Below, piece after piece: positions 54,801-64,000 of a stretch of DNA of 64,000 nucleotides; position 1 is the stretch's first letter, and the number at the start of each line of letters is the position of its first letter. This DNA comes from Anaspis maculata. Taxonomy: Eukaryota; Arthropoda; Insecta; Coleoptera; Scraptiidae. Both the position numbers and the translations under genes were made by a program. Below the pieces are notes generated by a model. The model did no database searches. It saw only the letters and a list, made by a program, of their open reading frames with translations, and was not told the DNA's origin. Location of the stretch: assembly GCA_949128115.1 (NCBI GenBank), contig OX421965.1, positions 30,437,681 through 30,501,680 of the forward strand, given 5' to 3'.

Positions 54801-55989
54801 GCGCTACCAGAGAAGACAGCGCGGGAAACGTGAAAGGGCGATGTCAATATGTCAATATAGATAAGTACAAGAAATAAAGCAATGATAGAAGTGGAGCAAT
54901 GGTGGACTAGAGAGACATGAGTACAGACTATAGAGGTCTAGGTAAAATCGATAGTGCACCTAAAAGAAACGTTTTACGAAAGAGATGCAAAAACGGGAAA
55001 TTCTTGATGAAGATGGAAGAGGACTGGAGTGGATGAAGAAGGTCGGACAAGAAAAGACAATCTAAATTTTCTTGATGTTGTACAATTGTAAGGCCAAGGA
55101 CTGAGTTAATTTAGACTAGAATTCATTAGTATCACAGAACACATTCCAAGCAGTAAAGCAAGAATTATTCAATAAATGAATGGATAAATGTTGGGCCTTT
55201 TACGTATGGATAAGATGCATGGGACCAGCAATGAGTAGACATGCTGTTACAGTAGTAGTTTGTTAATAGACGTGCCACCTGGAGATTATCAAATCTCCCT
55301 TCGCATTTCGTATTTGTCCCAGTGATTATCGCACACGGTGGAATGTTGCAAGCGCTAGCAGCGCGGACATTCTTCAATCCGATGATTTCGTTTGCGTATA
55401 ATACGCAATGTAAAAGGGCGAAATGGGAATTCAATTTTTCAGACGTTTGAAAATTTTATTTCCGGATCTCAGAAGAGGAGTTCACAGATTAATTTAATTA
55501 TACATTCGGGGAAAGAGTATCATCCGCGTCGTCATTGATTCGCATTTCGTTTTCATTCTTACACAGATCGAAGTCGTCCTGTATGAAATATAAATGAGAG
55601 AATTTGGACAACTGCGTGTAATTTCGCCCCCGTAAAAGCGTATAGTTAGTAAGTAGTTCGTTGAATGGAAAATTCATGATCTCCATTTCCATTGTGTCCA
55701 TTCCCAAAATTGTCGCGTAAATGCTTGCATTATCGATGAGGGGGAAGGTGCCTTTAATGAATGCAAAGATCGCGTGGGCCGCGTGCGATGGGGCTGTTTT
55801 TTGTTTTTCTTATTCTGGTTGAACGCACCATCACCAAAGAAAACAAAAAAAACAAGGTCCATTGACAAAACGTGAAATGTTAACAGTTCAATAATTTAAA
55901 GTTCACGTGTTATTGAGCTATGAGAGAGAGCGAGTGGAAAACTCCGATGAATGGAATTGAAAATTTGATTATTGTACTTCTGTTCGCAG
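51867..55989 (+). other. crp intron 1, 3' part
   Basis: No exon is seen before the acceptor TTCTGTTCGCAG at 55978-55989. An A-rich run (AAAAAAACAAAAAAAAACA-type) lies at about 53025-53055. A 137-codon frame at 53618 is Phe/Tyr-rich and looks like T-rich noise. Confidence 0.35.
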
Positions 55990-56158
55990 TCGCATAAACA
56001 AGGGAGGTGAACCGCCGACGGCGACCATGGAAGCAGAAAAGAGGATCCGGAGGGAGATCGCCAACAGCAACGAAAGGCGAAGGATGCAGAGCATCAACAA
56101 TGGCTTTCAATCGCTGAGGTCCCTGTTGCCGCACCACGAGGGCGAGAAATTGAGCAAG
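55990..56158 (+). CDS. crp: cropped (crp) exon 2: bHLH basic region and helix 1
   Basis: The acceptor TTCGCAG and the donor GTGAGT bound a 169-bp exon. Joined to exon 1 it encodes SRINKGGEPPTATMEAEKR, then IRREIANSNERRRMQSINNG and FQSLRSLLPHHEGEKLSK. The sequence RREIANSNERRRMQSIN is diagnostic for TFAP4 (AP-4) and its fly orthologue cropped, a bHLH-leucine-zipper factor that binds CAGCTG E-boxes and controls growth. The Asn-Glu-Arg-Arg-Arg core (model residues 56-60) contacts DNA. The exon ends after EKLSK in phase 0, just before helix 2 (expected to begin AAILQQT). Helix 2, the zippers and the C-terminus are not in the window, so the gene is cut by the window edge. Confidence 0.95.
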
Positions 56159-57840
56159 GTGAGTCTCTCTCTCTCGTATACGCCATCAGAATTGGGTTGT
56201 TGAAATTACAAAAGAGGTTTTTTCTCAACAATCGCCCGGAAGTGGCGCTCTGGCGCTTGGTGCCATTGTTAATGGCTTTTTAAAAATAGCTTGTGGCTGT
56301 TGGCTCGTATTTTAAACTCGGTCGTTTATTGTTTGTGTCGAAAAAAGAGCAGCGTCACTTGAGTGTACTTATGTATTTGTGTGTGTGAGTATACAAAATT
56401 CGACTGTGTCACTTGATTGATCAAGGTAGAAATTTATCATCTCGTCATGGCCGGGCATCGATCACTCGGTTACCTACTTTGCCTTATAATTAATTTGGTT
56501 GTTGCATAAGCCATAAGCCAAACCGACGTATCAGCTGATCGCGGATCCCCATGTGAGCGTAAAAATAGCGCTAGATGTATAAATACGATAGGTCGCCTGT
56601 AGAAACTAGGAGCTCGCTTTCTCTCCCATATATCTATCTCTCTGGGGCGAGACTCAATTTATATCTGACAATATTTATGAATTTATGATATAGAAATTCC
56701 TGTGTTTGTTGCGCAACAATATTGTCTTATCAGATTGTGCGGTTCGCGGGAAATGCCGCGTTGCACAATAACACCAGATGATAGTTTGTAAACAAATCGT
56801 GTCTGTGTATACGGCGAAAATGGGTTTTAGGCTAGGCACCGATTTTAGGTTCGTGATCCTGTAAGGACAGGTGGGCGATTCCGGGCCGCTCCGCTCGGTG
56901 TTCGGTGGTGTAAATTAGGACAGATGGTTGGCCCGATGATTCGTGCAAAAGTCAGAGAGCGTTCGTTTTCGTTTGGGTGATGGGGATAAATTGAGGTCGC
57001 AATTTAGCGAGACCCTGTTGCTGATGCCCTGACGGGACCGACTGTCTTGTTTCCAAGCCTTCGCACATTTCCCGTGTCGTACGGAATGGCGTGCTTGTGC
57101 TGCTAAACCAAAGATATGATCGTCAAAATCTAGTGAGTGTTGAGCTGGCGGAGCGGGAATGTATGGCCGTCTTCTGCGGTATGGGAAAATAGATGCGGGT
57201 GCTGATGTACTCGGAACGTTCAGCAGCATGAAGGTCACTGGCCAGAAAACACGGAGTCAAAACCCAACGAGTTTAAAGAGCCCACCAGCAGCCACCAGAC
57301 AACAGCCAGCTCAGCAGCAGCATACAGTCTGACAGAATCACAAAGCACGGCGGCGGCCGCCAGCTGATTGGTATGCTTCGTTTCACGGATGTTGCCCGTC
57401 GTGGCCGGACGCGCGCGTTGTCTGTGGTTTTTAAATGTCCCGGACATTTAAACTACATTTCGTGGATTACAGTGGGTTTACACAATCCACGACGCAAAAA
57501 TCGTTTTTATTTCAATTTTCTCGTTCACCCTTGTGCTTATTTATACTATACCCCTGTTGTCAGGAATTCGTGTTGACCTTTTGGGCTTCTCAATTGGCAG
57601 AGTGTTGTTTCGACTGTCTTCTTGTTCCGACATCCTCATCGTCATGCCGATGCCGTCCCGTGGCTGCCTACTACTCCTTCATTTTGCGCATTTTCCGAAG
57701 ATCATGGCGGATCAAAAATGTACAGCTCGAGTTCACTGGTACAAGCGGCTTCACTGGACCAGGCGCTTGAAAATTAGAGACTTCAATTTTCGAAGCTTTG
57801 AAGGGTCAAAGGTGGCTTTTCAAACTCTTATAGTTTCGTT
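56159..57840 (+). other. crp intron 2, 5' part
   Basis: No further crp exon is recognised. CT-rich words (CTCTCTCTCTCGTA at 56165, CTCTCCCATATATCTATCTC near 56620) and GC-richer patches (57290-57420) occur, but no gene. Confidence 0.35.
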
Positions 57841-58107
57841 ATTTCAAAAGACTTGAGTATATATAACATTGATGACAGAATCACGAGAAATAAATATCAG
57901 CCACTGGACGTGTATTTTCCATTTACTACAGGATTAGTTAAAAACTTCGAAAAAGTGTTTGCTTCAAAAATGCACCCAAACCATTTGCCTTACCGTACCT
58001 TAACCGACGTAGAGCAGAGGGTCGCAAGGTGTTCTACCAAGGAATTTTCTTGGGAGGAGTTTTAAAGGAACTGGATTTTTTTCACCTCATGACTCACCCT
58101 GTATAAC
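57841..58107. repeat. Solo foldback-type end (CACCCTGTATA)
   Basis: CTCATGACTCACCCTGTATA at 58086-58105 is the typical outer end of the foldback family in inverse orientation. The preceding 250 bp may be its arm, but no opposite arm with a matching end was found. Confidence 0.35.
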
Positions 58108-58913
58108 TAATGGAAATCTAGTACACATCAAGTGAATAATATTTTTGTCTTATACATAATTCTGCCACCTACGTATTACGGGTTGAAATCGTAATTGAAA
58201 GTGATTGATTTCGAGGTGGAGATAGTTGGGAATGGGAGAATTGAAAATACAGAATAAACTACAAAAAAATCAGATTTATGATCGGGAAGAAAAGGTTCAA
58301 GAATATCTACAGTTCAGCTTGACATGGCGTGTTAACAAAATAAAAAGGCGTTGCGCAGAGGACGCCAATGGAAAGGGTGAGCAATACCGCGAGAGTTGGC
58401 TTACAAACTATAACGTATGCACCTACCTTTTCGATGACGCTGCGAGAACTCGAAGGGCCCAACGAAGCTCCAGCGACGACACTGAAACAGAGTACCTACA
58501 CGAAAAACAACATACTGCCGTCCTACCCCAAGGGAAATTGGTGTAGTAAACCGGTATAGCTACCCCCTAATAACGTCTCTTACTTCACGCAGAGACAATA
58601 ATAATACATATAACAACAACACGCTGAATGCCAAATAGGTAACTTATTCTAAAACAGTAAAATAAAAGATAAGAGGCAACACTTGGTTTGCCCATCAACG
58701 AGTCTTGAACGCATGAGCTTCGGGACAACCACAACGATTAGCAGGATCTTGATAATCTGGACCAACTGACAACGTTGGTGAAGACGCCGATTGGACGGTG
58801 AGGTAGTGAACTGATTTGGTACCTTTGAACATTCCAGAAGCTCACCATACGCTCTGGCATCTGGACAGACGAGAGAAATAGGATCGAGATGGTCACTCCA
58901 ACAAAGTTTGCGA
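58108..58913 (+). other. crp intron 2, unassigned stretch
   Basis: A 106-codon plus frame at 58226 (GMGELKIQNKLQKNQIYDRE) starts at a non-ATG codon followed by an ATG and has no recognised domain. No splice partner is seen. Confidence 0.25.
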
Positions 58914-59240
58914 TTACTGACAGTTGCTGTCAACCAAAGGCGGCGCGGCGTTCTAGGAGTGGCGTTCAGCGCCGCTTTCCTTAATTTTGGTTCTTGAGGC
59001 ACATCACATGACTGGTGGTACTGCTTGCCATCAACAGGTGGTACTGCTTGCCATCAACAGGAACAATAGAGGAACACTGAATCGCTTCTGACCGTTGTTG
59101 TCAAACAAAGGCAGCGTTCTAAGAGTGGCGTTCAGCGCCGCTTTCCTTAATTTTGGTTCTCGAGGCACATCACAAGACTGGTGGTACTGCTTGCCATTAA
59201 CAGGAACAGCAGAGGAACACTGAATCGCTACTCGGCCGAT
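58914..59240 (+). repeat. Tandem duplication, period about 166 bp
   Basis: AGTGGCGTTCAGCGCCGCTT occurs at about 58959 and again at about 59125, within two long similar units that also share TTAATTTTGGTTCT, GAGGCACATCACA, CTTGCCAT(C/T)AACAGGAAC and GAGGAACACTGAATCGCT. Inside the first unit GGTGGTACTGCTTGCCATCA is itself duplicated (59014 and 59039), a second, smaller event. No gene family is recognised. Confidence 0.8.
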
Positions 59241-59846
59241 TGTTATTGGATCTTTCTTTGCAGAATCAGCCGGAGCCTCCGAAAATAACAACCAACTCTC
59301 TTTTTTTTTTTGGTTCCCCTGGTTTCATTATTCTGTATCGCCAAGTCGATTTTTGAAACCGTAACATACGGTTTACTGAAACCTTCCGAAATGACGACAC
59401 TTGAAGGGTTAGAAGAACCACCCTTTGACCCTTTATAACTTCGAAACTAAAAGTCGAGGACTTTTTTTATAATATTTCATGGGCTTCGTAGCGTATACCA
59501 TACCGTTGGAGAAACTCGCAGTTTTTCAAGCAAGCCGTTGCAGCTGACGGAAAACATTCAATTTCTCAAATAAGGAAAACAAAAAAATCTTGAATGATCC
59601 TACCCCTCATCATTAAACTAACGTTTCCATTCCCACCATATCATCTGTACAAGACCGCCCGATGCACTTGGAAATTTCAATATGCGGATTCATGCCTGAA
59701 AGAAAATGCGCAACTGAGCCTCACGTTTGTGAAAACATATTCAGTTGTCTTCTTTGGTTTGAGCTCCGTTCATACAACCACGGCGATGTGCAAAAATTAT
59801 GAAGGGCGCTTGGAAAAGACGCAAGTTTTGATAATATGCGGTAGGA

Positions 59847-60184
59847 TACAAGATGTTTCACTTTTTTTAGTCAATATTCCAGAAGATGGTAGAGCATCGA
59901 AAAATTAGTACTTTCGCAAAAAAATTGAAAATTGGTAAAAAAAGTGACTAAAGTCAATATGACCAGCTTGTAGGTATGCCCTAACTCAATGTGTGTCGTA
60001 CCAAAGGTCAAAATCCAGTAATTAAATTTGGAGGTGAAACAAAAAAAAACCTTTTGAAAAGTCAACTTTGAAAGCCTCTATATCCGTTATAATACGTTTA
60101 CGATATAAATTTTAGTCGACTTATTTTTTGATGCTCTTCCATCTCCTAAAATATTGACAAAAAAAAAGAAACACCCTGCCTGTA
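59847..60184. repeat. Foldback element, about 340 bp
   Basis: TACAAGATGTTTCACTTTTT at the left is mirrored by the right-hand AAAAAGAAACACCCTGCCTGTA. The arms share GTCAATATTCCAGAAGATGG, GTAGAGCATC and its inverse GATGCTCTTCCATCTCC. The words CAACTTTGAAAGCCTCTATATCCGTTAT match the modules at 1-80 and 22305. It is inside crp intron 2. Confidence 0.7.
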
Positions 60185-62459
60185 TAATATGCCTGTTTTT
60201 TTTTCATTTGCGAGTTTTGACTTTGTGACCATCGGATTTGAGATTTGATGCGCAGAGCTGTCGCTGGCTTTTGACACGGGAATCGTCGACGGAGGATCAG
60301 ACTCGGCATTTTCAAATAAAAAATATGTAGCCCCGGGGGCAATCTGCTTCGAACATCTCCAAAGGCGGTTGGTTTTCCGGAAGATCAAAAAAAGGTGAAC
60401 CGACTTGCTTCGCGGATGATTGCATCTTCGGATCTACTTGTGCGAAAACACAAATTGCGAGCGTTTGAACTGCCATCTTGTGTTCGTGAAGGAGCAAAAA
60501 CTGCAGAGTCTGAAAATTTTCTCATGATGGTGCGCGCGGGGCGTAGCTCGTTTCGATGCCCGGCCCAGACTGCACTCGGAGAAGAGAAACTAGGTCAGGG
60601 TATTTTAATACGGTCTGGCCGCCTTTGTCTGCCGGTGATGTCTATTACAAATGTGTCTGCAGGCCGAGCGCGCCAAGCCGTTGTATGTTATGCAGATATA
60701 GAACTCAGGGACATCGAGAAGGCCATCATGCAGTCCAGAAGAGCACTCTCCTGCTGCCACTTCTGATGTGAGATACCCTTCGAAGTATAGGGTTGCCCGC
60801 GGTTTTTGCAAAGAACCATGTTCGGAATAATACACGAGCACACTATCGATTGAGAGCACTCGACGGAATAAATGGCGTGTGCAACTGCGTGTGCACTGTA
60901 ACATGAATGACGGAGCATGGGTATATAACCTTGGTAAACCCAGATTAATTGATCTGGCGGCGTTTACAACACAACAATTTCAATTTTACAACAATGTATG
61001 TATGAATGAATTTGTATGTGAGGTTTCCCTCCCTTCAAATTTTTCGATAAGAATTGTTTGTGTGGCAGCGGGGCAGGATATGCGATAATGCCCAGCCGGT
61101 GCGGTGTATAGGTGCGTACGATGTACATTACGGTAGGTCGAGTATGAATGAACTCCATTTGGGTTAAACGTAGACGAGACGACCAGCAACAGCCAGCACA
61201 GTAGCGAGCAAATTGTCTCGAATTAAATTCTCCTGTTTTGTTCCTCCACGCTGAGCTGTGCCGCGAATTTGGTCGCGTGGATCTTGTTCCCTGTCCGCCT
61301 TTTGATCGACCGTTGCTCTGAGTCGGAACGTTAATGGCGATTTTGAACTTGGTCCCTTGGGATTTTTAGCTGCGCGTCTAGACGCGACCACTACCGCTGG
61401 ACGAATCTTGAGCAGGGTGCAGGGTCAGGTCAGTGACGAATTATTGCCTTCGTCTCGATCTCGTTTGATCTTTTTTCCCTCTCGCGGGACCAAGTCGACT
61501 CGCGATTAGTAAACGCTTTGTCCATAAACGGATCCATCTGTGGGCTGCTGCCAGTGCACCCGTTAACTGTACTCGCGCGAAGACTTAAATGGAATCGGAC
61601 GGATGCAGCAGCGAGCAACGCTGCGACGTTTTCTCAACGCTTTCGTTGCACAGTGACTCACACGCGGTGGCACGTAGACAGCCTTCACTAGGCCTCAACA
61701 TCCAGACATCGCCTTGTTTAGGTCCAACGCCCACAACGTTCGCTCTCAGCTGTGTTGTGTGTGGCTCGCTAGAGCTATAATAGCTAACGCACGCACTTCC
61801 TTCGGATAGAATTTATAAGATGAGTTATAATTAGACTGAAGAAGAATTGGATGCGGTTAACCAGCCGTTTTTTTTTGTTGCCAAGTATAAAAGCAGTATA
61901 ATAGAATAGACAGCAACGCCGAACTGTTACGGACCCAGAATGATACTAATTGCCCTACATTTTTCGGAATGCAACGAACCGTTGTTGGTTGAAATGCAAT
62001 TTGTAAGAGTCGGTGGCCTGGGTAGCTGAATAGCCATGTTACAGTTCTCAGCTATGAAACAGCTGAAATGAGCTGATGCCAAAAAATATTACACTATTAC
62101 ACCTCATAGTTTTGCGTAACTGCGTCGTACGTTTCTTTCAAGGTTCGTGGTGAATTCGGACGCACTTTACAAATTAAAAGTAAGTAAGTATATACTTTTC
62201 AAGTAAATATTGCTCAGCAGTCTATACTGCCATAATTTCGATGATTTTTTGATAATCATCAACTGCCAAACCATGTGCTTCATTCAGTTTTTCTGGTGAT
62301 TCCTAGATCGGAAGTAGAGCTTTTGTCGAAAAGCATGAATTGTTCTTTGCTGTTGTGGACCTCTTACCTACGTCTTGCTTACGTTGTAGTTTCACTCAGA
62401 CTCAAGCTGCTACTCTAGACGAGATCGGAACTTTTGGGACGGGGATTGAATTGAAAAGT
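60185..62459 (+). other. crp intron 2, unassigned stretch
   Basis: Frames at 60395-60766 (plus) and 60497-60312 (minus) overlap and show no family motif. The stretch looks like mixed-composition intron DNA with GC-richer patches at 60230-60700 and 61160-61780. Confidence 0.25.
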
Positions 62460-63250
62460 TAAAGAGAAACACGAATTGATAGCAAACAAAGTGAATTTTT
62501 ATTAAAATCATTAGCAAAATTTGAATGATTTCAGTTCTTTTCATAAAACACCTCACACAGGACCGACATAATGGACAAAATGAACAAAAACAATTGACAC
62601 ACAACAACAAAATATGTCAGAGAAAAAGGAGAGTGACGGATTCGGAAAAAGGCACTCAGTTGAAGAATTCGCCAAACAAACCCCTGAGTTGGGCCCAATG
62701 AAGAGGACTCAAATATGTGACAAAATGACAAGCGACTCACTGATAGTTTCCGGTATTCAATGTAAGTAATTATTATTGAAACAAAATCGGATAAACAACA
62801 GGAGACATTGCATAATAACTCACAATAATCATCAGTAGCAGTGCATAAGAATAAAAGTAATAAAACCAACAATTGCATAATAAAATCATCAACAATGCAT
62901 TCAAATAAAAAACCCAAAACAAGACAAAATAGGGATGGTGTTAGTAGGATCCTGAGAAAATGTCTACACCGAATATGGGACAAACATGGCAGTGAGAATA
63001 AAAACATGACATAAAAATATGAGAGTCACAAAAGACGGCGGACAATGACATTTACATGAAAATCAAATCATGACACAGACAAAAATCCGACGCACAAAAA
63101 TTACAGTCAAGTAATTACATGGCAAGACAATCGAATCACACACAAATTAATGGAATGGTCATAAAAATATTGACATAAAATTCAGTAAGTTTAAAAAATT
63201 CGTGAGACGACAAAAATAACTTTAAAATTCATGACGTGAAACAGACATAC
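62460..63250 (+). repeat. A-rich, T-poor strand-skewed tract
   Basis: Nearly 800 bp are dominated by A, with recurring ATGACATAAAAAT-, ACAAAAAT- and AACAACAA-type words. The skew removes stops from the minus strand and creates a hydrophobic 158-codon pseudo-frame (63007-62531), which I do not regard as a gene. Confidence 0.5.
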
Positions 63251-64000
63251 AGAAAAAGTAAATTATTCATGTTCAATTAGAAAATTCAAGTTCAGGTTGA
63301 GCCCGGACCTGTAACATAGAACAATTCCGTATACGCACTTAAGCTCGGAGCTAAAAAAAGAAATCCCATACGCGCTATTTTTAAAATCACCAATCTGTTC
63401 TTCGCGCGAGGCACGTCAATGATGTCACCATCCGCGATACGAACACCAAGTAGGTACCTAACTTGCAGTTGAACCCCGTGAACCCTTCTTGTAATCCCCC
63501 GATAAGGCCGTTTGTCATCATAGCCGGTCACAAGCACAGATAAAATGCAACAAATTCTACGCGTAATATCAAACTAAGGCCGTAACCCCGCGAAAACTCC
63601 TCTTTTCCAGTCCGTTCCTTTGTTCTTAATTCCCGGAAACAAGCAAGGTGATGCCCAATGCAGGTTCAAATTCATCGTTCGGCCCTACATGTTGTGTACG
63701 CACAGTTCCTAATATAGACCCAGTATTTCTCGCGAGACCGAGAGCGCTAAGCGCAGTATTAAATTGAGTTTTCAAAAGTTACTAGAAAGTGTGCGTTCCA
63801 TCACAGTACCCTCATTGGAAAAGCGACGGAGGAGAAGAAGACGAAGAGGGAGGTTCTTCATAAAACTCAACCCTTTCAAGAAGGCTTCAAGTTACGTTAT
63901 GTGACAAGGAAGATGAATTTCAGCTGGAGACAAAGCTTCAGTAAGGGTGTTGGGAAAAACACTTCGCAACCCTCCTTCAAGCTAGGTCTCTTCCAAACAT
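63251..64000 (+). other. crp intron 2 at the window edge
   Basis: No exon of the remaining crp domain (helix 2 and leucine zippers) was recognised before the window ends. A purine-rich run (GGAGGAGAAGAAGACGAAGA) lies near 63828. Confidence 0.35.

Noticed and set aside
62531..63007. 158-codon hydrophobic minus-strand frame
   Set aside because: Produced by the T-poor plus strand. The Phe/Leu/Cys-rich peptide shows no domain, and no splice sites frame it.
1..64000. tRNA genes, rRNA operons and CRISPR arrays
   Set aside because: No cloverleaf with A/B boxes was recognised, the only rRNA resemblance is the short 5S-like head at 25.3 kb, and regularly spaced identical repeats are absent.

Overview
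The window is animal nuclear DNA, almost certainly from an insect. It has intron-split genes with GT-AG borders, long introns, about 40% GC, and many non-autonomous DNA transposons and foldback (long inverted-repeat) elements. The species cannot be fixed from the sequence. The frequent short GTAGGTACCTA-type runs and the element content make a non-drosophilid insect, perhaps a hemipteran, my weak guess.

Two host genes are well supported, both on the plus strand. The first, at about 9.5-23.9 kb, is the Polycomb-group gene Sfmbt. Eight coding exons join with compatible phases into about 927 residues: an FCS-type zinc finger, four MBT repeats, a basic GRKKRG stretch and a C-terminal SAM domain. 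Of the four MBT repeats only the last keeps a full methyl-lysine aromatic cage. A possible alternative first coding exon lies just upstream of the zinc-finger exon. The second gene starts in a CpG-rich promoter region at 33.8-34.5 kb and is the bHLH factor cropped (crp, the TFAP4/AP-4 orthologue). Exon 1 (34418-34503) and exon 2 (55990-56158, the basic region and helix 1) are separated by a 21.5 kb intron, and the rest of the gene lies beyond the window. Weaker coding signals are a minus-strand exon resembling the start of a DUF4806 domain (4498-4842), a possible first exon at 29582-29767, and a possible decayed minus-strand exon near 45.1-45.3 kb.

The rest is mostly transposon-derived. 0-9 kb: foldback elements, two PIF/Harbinger-like MITEs with TAA duplications, and a 1.4 kb hAT-like element with a perfect 8-bp duplication. 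10-16 kb (Sfmbt intron): a second hAT MITE with a perfect 8-bp duplication and at least five other inverted-repeat elements. 17.6-23 kb: foldback elements in Sfmbt introns. 24-33.6 kb (between the genes): a 5S-rRNA-like element, a 5'-truncated non-LTR reverse transcriptase fragment, and composite foldbacks. 34.5-56 kb (crp intron 1): two very long hairpins (1.59 and 1.25 kb), then about 13 kb of mostly single-copy-looking DNA. 56-64 kb (crp intron 2): foldback pieces, a tandem duplication and an A-rich skewed tract.

The most striking theme is a set of foldback elements, many ending in TACAGGGTG, that carry the same short modules in the same order even when the rest of their arms looks unrelated. 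Several lie inside introns of transcribed regulatory genes, where they would form long double-stranded RNA hairpins.
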